This document shows positions 45,991 through 54,190 of a stretch of 64,000 bases of DNA, one piece after another. The position numbers and the translations under genes are program-made. Source of the stretch: Wohlfahrtiimonas larvae (lineage in GTDB: Bacteria > Pseudomonadota > Gammaproteobacteria > Cardiobacteriales > Wohlfahrtiimonadaceae). Under the pieces are notes generated by a model that was not told where the DNA came from, did not search any database, and worked only from the letters and a program-made list of their open reading frames with translations. The DNA lies in NCBI RefSeq assembly GCF_039543665.1, contig NZ_BAABKE010000006.1:62001-126000 (forward strand), written 5' to 3'. Position 1 is the stretch's first letter, and the number at the start of each line of letters is the position of its first letter.

Positions 45991-47768
45991 GCCAGCTCCT
46001 TTCCGTGCTTATTAGCAATCATAAATGGCAGTTTGATTAAAAACTCAGTCCCGATGCCCACAGTGGATTTCACCTGAATGTCACCATTGTGTTCTTGAAT
46101 AATCTTATGGCTGATGGACAAACCCAATCCTGTGCCCTTGCCCACTTCTTTTGTTGTAAAGAATGGGTTGAAAATATCTTTTAATTTATCTGGCTCAATG
46201 CCTGAGCCATTGTCTTTGATGACAATGCCAGCATGATTGTTATCTAATCTTTTCAAAGTAATGGCAATGGAACCATCTTCTGCGGTTGCATGGTTAGCAT
46301 TACCAATGATGTTTAACAACACTTGGTTAATTTGTGATGGCATGCATTCGATCACGCATTCTTCTTGAATATCAGTCGTGACATTTTTACCACGCAGCTC
46401 ATATTTCAATAGCGTTAATGTACTTTGAATAGATTCACTTAATTTATGACGAGATAAATGCCCACGATCTAATCGGCTAAAGTTACGCAAGTTATTCACA
46501 AGATTGCTGATTTGTTCAACGCCCGCCATCCCATCATTAATCAAAGCATTAATCTCATCCACCATATCGGCATAACGAAAGCCATCAAAATCTAATTCAT
46601 GCAGATGAGCTTTGATCTGTTGAATTTCGACTAAGATATTTTTCTTCTGTTCATTGGCATTTTCAGCTTTAGGATTTTCAACTAAATCCACCAACAGATC
46701 TGCCAAATTCACAAAGCGCCTAAATTCTAATTGCTCTATGTTAGAGCGCGTTAATTCCAATGCATTTTTAGTGTAAGCCAATGGCGTATTCACTTCATGG
46801 GCAACACCTGCAACCAATTGCCCAAGTGCTGACATTTTCTCCGTTTGCACCATGATCATTTCAGAATTTTTAAGATTTTCGAGCGCAGTTTGTAGGTCTT
46901 GAGTGCGCTCTGCCACCATCTTTTCTAATCTAAAATAGTTGATGAATAATCGAATGGCTAACAATATTAAAATTAACAAAAGCGCCGCCGCATAATAAGT
47001 GAGATACGTTTTATTTTTCTCTTGCTCAATAAGTTGCATAGCAACATCAGCACGAATACTATTAGTGATCGCATTGGCTTGAATTTGAATAGGTAAAGCT
47101 TCAATTTGCTGCAAAATAATATCTATATCTGGTCGAACAATCATGATTGTGCCGACCTGCTCTAAAAAGCGATACAATAGATCTTGATATTTGAAATCTA
47201 AATTCGTATTAAGCAAATCACTCTCAATTACTAAAATTTGCTGTTTAATCTCTGATAATGTCGCAGATGAGCTATCTAAGCTATAGTTAGCAACATTCGT
47301 AAAGAGCTTTAAAAATTGCTCATCAAATTCTGATTGCTGAATTTCATCACTTTCTAAGAGCTGTTGATAAATATTGGGCAAAGCAGCCAATGATTGCTTG
47401 AGAGTAATAATCTCTGATTTAAACTGGCTGACTAAATTAGACTTCTCTTGTATCGTAATATTTAATGGATGTATGTGTTCTGTTATGACTTCATCAGCAG
47501 GTAACTGATCCAATAAATATTGGATTTTCTGCCCATAATGGCTCAAATTATCATACTTTTCTGACAGCCTACCATTAATACGCAAAATTTCTGTATCCCA
47601 TTTAGCAGATACTAGAACAACCTCATTAACTTGATCAATCATATGATTGCTTAATGTAAGATCCACACGTGTTGTACTCAAATATAAATACAAAAGTCCT
47701 ATGATTGCTACAACTAAGAAAAATACTGCCAGTAAAACTCTACTAAAAACCTCAACCCATCGAAACAT
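45987..47768 (-). CDS. Membrane sensor histidine kinase
   Basis: A 593-residue kinase. Two membrane helices (about 10-32 and 258-280) enclose a long all-helical periplasmic sensor region of about 225 residues, possibly of the DAHL type. A coiled coil (EKMVAERTQDLQTALENLK) leads to the dimerisation domain. The phospho-acceptor is His324 in GVAHEVNTPLAYTKN. The ATPase domain has an N-box LLNIIGNANHA, a G1 motif KDNGSGIEPDKL, FNPFFTTKEVGKGTGLGLS. It overlaps the response regulator by 4 bp and is upstream of it. The stimulus is unknown. Confidence 0.88.
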   Translation of the reverse strand: MFRWVEVFSRVLLAVFFLVVAIIGLLYLYLSTTRVDLTLSNHMIDQVNEVVLVSAKWDTEILRINGRLSEKYDNLSHYGQKIQYLLDQLPADEVITEHIHPLNITIQEKSNLVSQFKSEIITLKQSLAALPNIYQQLLESDEIQQSEFDEQFLKLFTNVANYSLDSSSATLSEIKQQILVIESDLLNTNLDFKYQDLLYRFLEQVGTIMIVRPDIDIILQQIEALPIQIQANAITNSIRADVAMQLIEQEKNKTYLTYYAAALLLILILLAIRLFINYFRLEKMVAERTQDLQTALENLKNSEMIMVQTEKMSALGQLVAGVAHEVNTPLAYTKNALELTRSNIEQLEFRRFVNLADLLVDLVENPKAENANEQKKNILVEIQQIKAHLHELDFDGFRYADMVDEINALINDGMAGVEQISNLVNNLRNFSRLDRGHLSRHKLSESIQSTLTLLKYELRGKNVTTDIQEECVIECMPSQINQVLLNIIGNANHATAEDGSIAITLKRLDNNHAGIVIKDNGSGIEPDKLKDIFNPFFTTKEVGKGTGLGLSISHKIIQEHNGDIQVKSTVGIGTEFLIKLPFMIANKHGKELA

Positions 47769-47952
47769 AGTGTGAGAGCCGCCTAACTCTAAATGCTAAT
47801 CCTATGAGTGCAGTATAAAAAAGCATTATGACAGTAATACGACAATCAATGGATGATCAGAAATTTTCTTCTTTAGACAATTGACAATTAACATTGAATC
47901 CCTTTTGATAAGACCACGAACATCAAAATAAATTGACTAAGGGAGTGTTGCA

Positions 47953-48273
47953 ATGATCACCACAAAAACCATCTTTGTTGCAGGTTATGCAAGATTACCA
48001 CAAGGAATGGCTGCGAAACATATGTTTGAATCTATGACAATTACTGCAGAAATTGAACCTAAATATGGTGTCATTCTTGCGGCTGATTGCACGCTGATCA
48101 CAGATTTAGGCAAAAATTTTATTCGAGAGCTACTGCGTGGCTATAGTTTAAATGATGGAATTGAACCATTAATTCAACAAGTTCAAGCAAGCTACAAAGG
48201 CAAAGCAACCAGCGCTCTCATCGCTGCACTCAAAGATTTGGATCACCAATATCATTCTTCTCATAAACTTTAA
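47953..48273 (+). CDS. DUF3870 domain protein
   Basis: Small 106-residue protein. The patterns VAGYARLPQGMAAKHMFE, YGVILAADCTLITDLGKNFIRELLRGYSL and YKGKATSALIAALKDLDHQY match the DUF3870 family as I remember it. It has no known function. GGGAG lies before the ATG. It stands just before the glutarate locus on the same strand but is separated from glaH by 273 bp with a hairpin, so co-transcription is uncertain. Confidence 0.75.
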   Translation: MITTKTIFVAGYARLPQGMAAKHMFESMTITAEIEPKYGVILAADCTLITDLGKNFIRELLRGYSLNDGIEPLIQQVQASYKGKATSALIAALKDLDHQYHSSHKL

Positions 48274-48294
48274 AAAAGATTAGACATTAATATA

Positions 48295-48306
48295 GTTGCA
48301 TGCTAC
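48295..48306. promoter_or_regulatory. Near-palindromic GTTGCATGCTAC upstream of glaH
   Basis: GTTGCATGCTAC differs at one base from the palindrome GTTGCATGCAAC found upstream of the permease gene (49696-49709) and after the GntR gene (56264-56275). Candidate operator of the glutarate regulon, located about 240 bp before glaH. Confidence 0.45.
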
Positions 48307-48440
48307 ATTCTACTTAACTTAATCACTAAAGAAAGCTCCAGTCACCCACCCGACTGTCTCCCTTTCTTATTTAAGTTATCAACGAATATACTGCAAATCC
48401 ATTTGAGATCATCCTAAAATGATGACAATAGAGAATGGTA

Positions 48441-48499
48441 AAACCAGTAATACATTGCTACTTTATTAAAGTACGTGATTGTATTACTGGTTTTTTTTT
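48441..48499 (+). terminator. Long-stem hairpin followed by T-run before glaH
   Basis: AAACCAGTAATAC (48441-48453) pairs with GTATTACTGGTTT (48481-48493) around a 27-nt region that can fold into a further short stem. A run of nine T residues follows. Works as a terminator for the DUF3870 gene; since it lies just 48 bp before the glaH ATG, it could also be an attenuator. Confidence 0.75.
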
Positions 48500-48504
48500 A
48501 CAAA

Positions 48505-48515
48505 TTTGCTACAAA
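48505..48515. promoter_or_regulatory. TTTGCTACAAA motif before glaH
   Basis: TTTGCTACAAA lies 31 bp before the glaH ATG. Its exact reverse complement TTTGTAGCAAA lies at 49774-49784, 44 bp before the permease ATG. The pair is a candidate regulator site shared by the two glutarate-locus transcripts. Confidence 0.5.
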
Positions 48516-48546
48516 ATAATGATGAAGAACCACTTTGGAGGAAGTT

Positions 48547-49464
48547 ATGTCAAAATTTATTCAAAACAATGAAAATTTCACAATTGCATTAAATCCACAA
48601 ACAAAACGTATTCATAACATTACATTATCCAATAATGTGATCTCAAAATTTCTGGAGAAAATGCGAGAAGAAAATATCAGCGTACAGCATCTAGAATATA
48701 CACCTTATGAGCGCCAAGTGATTGCAGATCACTTAGATGAAATCGCAGGCCACAACTTAGGCGAAATTTTACGAGATATTATTAATGATCGTGATACCGG
48801 TGGCTTCACAATTGGTTTAGAAGGTATTTCAAAAGATACGAATGAATTTGTTATTTTCTCTACTGCAATCGCACATTTAGTGGGAATCTCTAATTTTGAC
48901 TCTATGACAGGCAAATATTATGCTCGTTTCGTAGTGAAAGATACTGATAACAGCGACTCTTATTTAAGACAAGCATACCGCTTATTCACAATGCATACAG
49001 ATGGGACATTTGTGAGTGAAGCCACAGATTGGTTATTGATGATGAAAATGGTGGAAGAGAATGCAACAGGTGGTGAAAGTCGTTTATTGCACCTAGATGA
49101 TTGGGCAGAATTGGATAAATTCTATAACAATCCATTGGGCAAACATAAATTCCAATACATTGCGCCACCTAGTAAAAATGTGCAAGAAATGGTTTATCGC
49201 CAACTATTCTTCTTGAAAAATAATCGCCCTTGCATCTGTTTCATTGATCAATTTGCTTATCCAGGCACAATCGAAGAAGCAAAATTTTTGAAAGCCTTAT
49301 CTCATTCAATGGAAACTGACAAAAATGTTGTAGAGCTCGCATTACCAGTGGGAAGCTTAGTTGTATTGAATAATGAGTTCTGGTTACATGGCCGTGCTGC
49401 ATTTGCAAAACATCCCGACTTAAATCGTGAATTACTTCGCCAACGTGGTCGTTTTTACGAATAA
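48547..49464 (+). CDS. glaH: Glutarate 2-hydroxylase (CsiD family)
   Basis: Fe(II)/2-oxoglutarate-dependent oxygenase that turns glutarate into L-2-hydroxyglutarate with succinate release. There are 305 residues from the ATG at 48547, which has GGAGG 4-5 nt upstream; the TTG at 48535 lies before that site and is rejected. Iron ligands His150 and Asp152 (MHTDGTF) and His281 (WLHGRAAF), with the 2-oxoglutarate Arg in NRELLRQRGRF (about 294-300), are all present. First gene of the lysine/5-aminovalerate degradation locus, with lhgO, gabT, gabD and the GntR regulator close by. It has its own terminator. Confidence 0.93.
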   Translation: MSKFIQNNENFTIALNPQTKRIHNITLSNNVISKFLEKMREENISVQHLEYTPYERQVIADHLDEIAGHNLGEILRDIINDRDTGGFTIGLEGISKDTNEFVIFSTAIAHLVGISNFDSMTGKYYARFVVKDTDNSDSYLRQAYRLFTMHTDGTFVSEATDWLLMMKMVEENATGGESRLLHLDDWAELDKFYNNPLGKHKFQYIAPPSKNVQEMVYRQLFFLKNNRPCICFIDQFAYPGTIEEAKFLKALSHSMETDKNVVELALPVGSLVVLNNEFWLHGRAAFAKHPDLNRELLRQRGRFYE

Positions 49465-49498
49465 AACTATCCATATTCACTGAAACTTAACATCATCA

Positions 49499-49528
49499 AT
49501 ATAAAAGGAGCCATAGCTCCTTTTATAG
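49499..49528 (+). terminator. Terminator after glaH
   Basis: ATAAAAGGAGC (49501-49511) pairs perfectly with GCTCCTTTTAT (49516-49526) around a 4-nt loop. A T-rich right arm follows the GC part. glaH is therefore a monocistronic transcript. Confidence 0.85.
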
Positions 49529-49828
49529 TATTTACAATCAAAATTTTTTATTCATGAATCATATAATTCACTGAATGATAGCTATAAAATGCTTATTAAA
49601 CCTATAAAACAAAAAATTTAATGCTACATTTTTATAAAATAATGTAGCCTATTTGTTGCAAATTCATTTTACTTGTGTATAAATATAAACGTCCGTGTTG
49701 CATGCAACATGTTAGATAGAAATTTGTCACACATTATTAAGCTTCATATAAAACAAAAAACCTAATCACACACTTTGTAGCAAATAAACGGCTCTCAGCT
49801 ATTGACTACAAACGTATAGGAGGAATTT
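49529..49828 (+). promoter_or_regulatory. 300-bp regulatory gap between glaH and the permease
   Basis: No gene here. It holds several related motifs: an inverted repeat GCTACATT (49623-49630) / AATGTAGC (49641-49648), a TTGTTGCAAAT at about 49653-49664, the perfect 14-bp palindrome TGTTGCATGCAACA at 49696-49709 and TTTGTAGCAAA at 49774-49784. All share the half-site TTGC or GTAGC. GGAGG at 49818-49822 is the ribosome-binding site of the permease. The region likely contains the promoter and operators of permease-gabT-gabD. Confidence 0.6.
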
Positions 49829-51205
49829 ATGAATAAAAAGATATCATCTATGGATGTATTATTCTTAGCCATGGGCGCAATGCTTGGCTGGGGCTGGGTT
49901 ATTTTATCTGGCGATTGGGTTGCAACTGCTGGTTTTATGGGTGCAACACTAGCTTTCGCAGGTGGCGGATTACTGATCATCTGTATTGGTTTAACATATG
50001 CTGAATTAGCTACTGCAATCCCTGAAACAGGTGGTGGTGTTGCATTTGTACAACGCGCATATAACAACAAACCTTTATCATTCTTAGCGGGCTGGTCAGT
50101 ATTATTCGGCTATATGTCTGTTATCGCTTTTGAAGCAGTGGCATTGCCAACCGTGATTGACTATGTTACGCCAATTCAGCATCACGTAAGATTGTGGAAC
50201 ATTGCTGGCTCTGAAATTTATTTAACATGGGCATTGATTGGTTCTCTTGGCGCTATTTTCTTAGGTGCATTAAACTATCGTGGTATTCGTTCAGCAACTA
50301 TTTTTCAAACTGTTTTCACGGTTGCAATTGTTGCAGTAGGTGTATTATTAATTTTTGGTGCCGGATATTATGGTGAATCAGAAAACTTAAAGCCTTATTT
50401 CAATGGTGGTTTTGATGGCATGATGAAAGTATTGATCATGGTTCCATTCATGTTCGTAGGCTTTGATGTCATCCCTCAAATTGCATCTGAAATCAAAGCA
50501 ACAAAATCCATTGGTAAAATGCTTGTAATTTCTATCTTATCCGCATTGATTTTCTATGTATTAATCATCTATGGCGTATCCATTGGTTTACCACATGCTG
50601 AATTACAAACATCTAAATTAGCAACAGCAGATGCTATGACAAACTTATTCGATAGCAAATTATTGGGCCAAGTATTAGTGATTGGTGGTATTGCTGGTAT
50701 CGTAACAAGCTGGAATGCATTCGTAATTGGTGGTAGTCGTATTATGTATGCAATGGCTATTCGTGGTATGTTGCCAAATTGGTTTGCAAAATTACACCCT
50801 AAATACCAAACGCCTTCTAATGCAATTATCTTCTTAACAGCTTTAGCATTCTTAGCACCATTATTGGGTCGCCAAGCATTGGTTTGGCTAGTGAATGCAG
50901 GTAGTATTGGCGTTGTATTAGGTTACCTTATTGTGACATTGGCTTTCTTACAATTACGTAAAACTGAACCTAACTTAGAGCGCCCATATGCTGTGAAATG
51001 GCCTAAAACTATCGGTTGGTTAGCAGTATTATTCAGTATTGGTTTCTTATCATTATACTTCCCAGGTATGCCAGCTGAATTAAGTTTTCCAATCGAATGG
51101 AGCTTAGTGTTTGGATGGTATATGATCGGTGCATACTTCTTGTTTATACATAAAAATACAGCCCCAACAGTTGATTATAACTCTGTCAGGTTAGAAACAG
51201 AGTGA
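49829..51205 (+). CDS. APC-family amino-acid permease (GABA/5-aminovalerate type)
   Basis: Inner-membrane transporter of 458 residues with 12 predicted membrane helices. It has the APC superfamily signature near the N-terminus (AMGAMLGWGWV...) and the TGGGVAFVQRAYNN motif after helix 2. It is the first gene of the permease-gabT-gabD operon, so the substrate is probably an amino acid of this pathway such as 5-aminovalerate, 4-aminobutyrate or lysine. It is not the classic GabP by motifs, and the exact substrate is inference. Confidence 0.82.
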   Translation: MNKKISSMDVLFLAMGAMLGWGWVILSGDWVATAGFMGATLAFAGGGLLIICIGLTYAELATAIPETGGGVAFVQRAYNNKPLSFLAGWSVLFGYMSVIAFEAVALPTVIDYVTPIQHHVRLWNIAGSEIYLTWALIGSLGAIFLGALNYRGIRSATIFQTVFTVAIVAVGVLLIFGAGYYGESENLKPYFNGGFDGMMKVLIMVPFMFVGFDVIPQIASEIKATKSIGKMLVISILSALIFYVLIIYGVSIGLPHAELQTSKLATADAMTNLFDSKLLGQVLVIGGIAGIVTSWNAFVIGGSRIMYAMAIRGMLPNWFAKLHPKYQTPSNAIIFLTALAFLAPLLGRQALVWLVNAGSIGVVLGYLIVTLAFLQLRKTEPNLERPYAVKWPKTIGWLAVLFSIGFLSLYFPGMPAELSFPIEWSLVFGWYMIGAYFLFIHKNTAPTVDYNSVRLETE

Positions 51206-51213
51206 GAACCAAA

Positions 51214-51240
51214 AGATAAGTAGTTGATTGCTACTTATCT
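51214..51240 (+). other. Intercistronic hairpin between permease and gabT
   Basis: AGATAAGTAG (51214-51223) pairs perfectly with CTACTTATCT (51231-51240) around a 7-nt loop. No T-run follows, so it is not a standard terminator. It may stabilise or process the operon mRNA. Confidence 0.55.
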
Positions 51241-51284
51241 CCCAATGAGTTAAAAATAATTAGTTACCAAAGAGGAAATTTAAA

Positions 51285-52586
51285 ATGTCATACAGCACAG
51301 AACAATTACAAGAAATCCGTCAAAAATATGTTGCTCGCGGTGTAAGCAACGGCAACTTAAATATTGCAACAAAAGCAGTGAATGCAACCATCACTACTGA
51401 AAAAGGTGAAGAGTTCATCGACTTTGCTGGCGCAATTGGTGTAATGAACGTAGGTCATAGCCACCCTAAAGTTGTTGCGGCAATCAAAGCACAAGTTGAA
51501 AATTTCACGCATCCTGGTTTCAATGTGATGATGTATGAAAGCTACTTAGAATTATGTAAGCGCTTATGTGAAATCACAGCAGGTGATCACGATAAAAAAG
51601 CGATTCTATTTAATACAGGAGCTGAAGCTGTAGAAAATGCTGTAAAAATTGCACGCAAATATACTGGCCGTTCAGGTGTTGTTTCTTTCTATCGCGCATT
51701 CCATGGCCGTACAAACTTAACAATGAGTATGACAAGCAAGGTTAATCCTTACAAAGTCAATTTTGGACCTTTTGCTTCCGATATTTATCAAGCGCCTTAT
51801 CCTTATATGTATCAACGTCCTGCTCAAATGACAGAAGAGCAGTATATTGATGAAACTATCGCACGTTTTGATGAATTCTTTAAAGCAACAGCATCACCAG
51901 AAAATACAGCATGTATCGTTATGGAACCCATTCAAGGTGAAGGTGGTTTTGTTGTTCCGCCAAAACGTTTCGTTGAGCATGTTTATAACTTCTGTCAAAA
52001 ATATGGCATCATCTTTGTTGCTGATGAAATCCAAGCAGGCTTTGCACGAACAGGAAAATTCTTCTCAATGGAACATTTTGGTATTGTGCCTGATTTGATG
52101 ACAACATCTAAATCATTGGCAGCAGGTGTTCCTTTAAGTGCTGTGGTCGGCCGTGCTGAGATCGTGAATGCACCAAACCCAGGTGAGTTAGGTGGCACAT
52201 TCTCAGGGAGCCCATTGGCATGTGCTGCTGCATTAGCTGTGATTGATATCATTGAAGAAGAAAATTTGAATGAAAAAGCTGAAATTTTAGGTGCTAAATT
52301 ACAAGCTTATTTGGAAGACAAACAGAAAACTTATAGCTTCATTGGTGATATTCGCCGTTTAGGCGCGATGGTTGCCGCTGAAATTGTTAAAGATCCTGCA
52401 ACGCGTGAACCAGATGCAGCTAAAACATCTGCCATTACTAAATTCGCAAACGAAAATGGCTTATTGCTAATTTCAGCAGGTATCAACAGTAATGTTGTTC
52501 GCTTCTTATCACCTTTAACAATCACAGATGCAGAATTAGCAAAAGGATTGGCTATTTTAGATAATGCATTAGCATCAGTAAAATAA
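51285..52586 (+). CDS. gabT: 4-aminobutyrate / 5-aminovalerate aminotransferase
   Basis: Class III PLP aminotransferase, 433 residues, converting 4-aminobutyrate to succinate semialdehyde and, in lysine catabolism, 5-aminovalerate to glutarate semialdehyde. Motifs: FNTGAEAVENAVKIARKYTGRSG, FYRAFHGRTNLTMSMT, EPIQGEGGFVVPP, FVADEIQAGFARTGK, and the PLP Lys in TTSKSLAAGVPLSAV. It sits between an amino-acid permease and gabD. The glutarate enzymes in the same locus favour a 5-aminovalerate (DavT-like) role. Confidence 0.94.
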   Translation: MSYSTEQLQEIRQKYVARGVSNGNLNIATKAVNATITTEKGEEFIDFAGAIGVMNVGHSHPKVVAAIKAQVENFTHPGFNVMMYESYLELCKRLCEITAGDHDKKAILFNTGAEAVENAVKIARKYTGRSGVVSFYRAFHGRTNLTMSMTSKVNPYKVNFGPFASDIYQAPYPYMYQRPAQMTEEQYIDETIARFDEFFKATASPENTACIVMEPIQGEGGFVVPPKRFVEHVYNFCQKYGIIFVADEIQAGFARTGKFFSMEHFGIVPDLMTTSKSLAAGVPLSAVVGRAEIVNAPNPGELGGTFSGSPLACAAALAVIDIIEEENLNEKAEILGAKLQAYLEDKQKTYSFIGDIRRLGAMVAAEIVKDPATREPDAAKTSAITKFANENGLLLISAGINSNVVRFLSPLTITDAELAKGLAILDNALASVK

Positions 52587-52605
52587 CGCATAAAGGATTG
52601 CTGTA

Positions 52606-53994
52606 ATGAATGAATTAAAAGTATTTAACCCCGCAACGGGGGATCTATTGGCAACATTGTCAATGGATTCAAAAGAGATGATCGAAACTAAGCTTAAAGC
52701 GGGTCACGATGCATTTCGTACATGGCGCAATACGTCTGTGTATGAACGCGCGGCATTGATTGATCGCTGGGCTGATTTGATCATCGAGCAAAAAGATGTT
52801 GTGGCTAAAATCATGACAGAAGAAAATGGTAAGCCACTACGCGAATCATTGGGTGAAGTCTTAAATGCCGTAAGTTATCTCACATGGTATGCAGAAGAAG
52901 CTAAACGTATTTATGGTCGCACAATTCCTGCAAACACCAATAACAAGCGCATTATGGTGACTCGCCAAGGCATTGGTTTAGTAGCAGCAATTACGCCATG
53001 GAACTTCCCTGCGGCAATGATGACACGTAAAGCTGGTCCTGCTTTGGCAGCTGGCTGTACGTTCATTGTTAAGCCTGCAGAAGATACGCCATTAACTATG
53101 ATCAAGTTAGTTGAATTGGCACATGAAGCTGGTATTCCAAAAGATGTAATTCAATGCGTTGTCGGTGTGGGTTCTGAAGTTGGCCCTGTGTTCACATCAA
53201 GTAATTACGTACGTAAAATCACATTCACAGGTTCAACGCCAGTTGGAAAGCGTTTAATCAGTGAAGGTGCAAACACTGTGAAACATATGTCGATGGAATT
53301 GGGTGGCCATGCACCATTCATCATCTGTGAAGATGCTGATATTGATTTCGTGATCACACAAGCAATCGCATCGAAATTCCGTAATGCTGGCCAAACTTGT
53401 ATTTGTGCCAACCGTTTCATTGTGCACAAAAATGTTTTGGCTGAATTTACAGAGAAATTCACAGCTGCAGCTAAGGCGTTGAAATTGGGCAATGGCATGG
53501 ATCCTACAACAGACGTTGGCCCTTTAATCAACAAAAAAGGATTCGATAAAGTTGTGGAGCAGATCGAAGATGCTAAAGCAAAAGGCGCTTCTGTTTTGGT
53601 GGGCGGTACTTCGTTTGAAGACAAAGAGAAGAAAACTTACTTTGTTTCACCAACGGTATTGGGCGATGTCACTTTGGATATGCAGATCATGTCTGAAGAA
53701 ACATTTGGCCCAGTTGCACCCATCATTGCTTATGATGATTTAGATACTGCGCTAGAAATCGCAAATGGCACGCCATTTGGTTTAGCCGCTTACTATTTCA
53801 CCAATGATTACAAACGCGGGATTTATCTACAAGATCATCTTAACTTTGGCATCATTGGCTGGAATGATGGTTTACCAACAACGGCACAAGCACCTTTCGG
53901 CGGTTTTAAAGAAAGTGGTTTAGGTCGTGAAGGTGGCATTGAAGGCATCGAACCTTACTTAGAAACTAAATACCTATCCATCGGTAATTTATAA
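52606..53994 (+). CDS. gabD: Succinate/glutarate semialdehyde dehydrogenase
   Basis: NAD(P)+-dependent aldehyde dehydrogenase of 462 residues, making succinate or glutarate from the semialdehyde. Key regions: AITPWNFPAAMMTRKAGPALAAGC, FTGSTPVGKRL, the general-base Glu in SMELGGHAPF and the nucleophile Cys in NAGQTCICANRF, plus FGPVAPII and PFGGFKESGLGREGG. It ends the permease-gabT-gabD operon. The product glutarate is the substrate of GlaH, which completes the pathway in this locus. Confidence 0.94.
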   Translation: MNELKVFNPATGDLLATLSMDSKEMIETKLKAGHDAFRTWRNTSVYERAALIDRWADLIIEQKDVVAKIMTEENGKPLRESLGEVLNAVSYLTWYAEEAKRIYGRTIPANTNNKRIMVTRQGIGLVAAITPWNFPAAMMTRKAGPALAAGCTFIVKPAEDTPLTMIKLVELAHEAGIPKDVIQCVVGVGSEVGPVFTSSNYVRKITFTGSTPVGKRLISEGANTVKHMSMELGGHAPFIICEDADIDFVITQAIASKFRNAGQTCICANRFIVHKNVLAEFTEKFTAAAKALKLGNGMDPTTDVGPLINKKGFDKVVEQIEDAKAKGASVLVGGTSFEDKEKKTYFVSPTVLGDVTLDMQIMSEETFGPVAPIIAYDDLDTALEIANGTPFGLAAYYFTNDYKRGIYLQDHLNFGIIGWNDGLPTTAQAPFGGFKESGLGREGGIEGIEPYLETKYLSIGNL

Positions 53995-54023
53995 TAATAC
54001 CAATATATTTTTCCCTCAAATTT

Positions 54024-54061
54024 ATCTGATAAACCAGCCCATTGGTTTATCAGATTTTTTT
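54024..54061 (+). terminator. Terminator after gabD
   Basis: ATCTGATAAACCA (54024-54036) pairs with TGGTTTATCAGAT (54043-54055) around a 6-nt loop, followed by seven T residues. Confidence 0.92.
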
Positions 54062-54120
54062 GCTTATAGTCTTAGAAAACGTAGCCAAGATTAATGCCAC
54101 ATTATTTATAATTAATTCAT

Positions 54121-54158
54121 ATAAAAAATAGGTATGAAGTTCAACAAACCTTCATACC
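54121..54158 (-). terminator. Terminator after lhgO
   Basis: GGTATGAAG (54131-54139) pairs with CTTCATACC (54150-54158) around a 10-nt loop. On the minus strand a T-rich run (TATTTTTTAT) follows. Confidence 0.85.
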
Positions 54159-54190
54159 CATATTAATGAAGCTTATATCAATTTCAGTGC

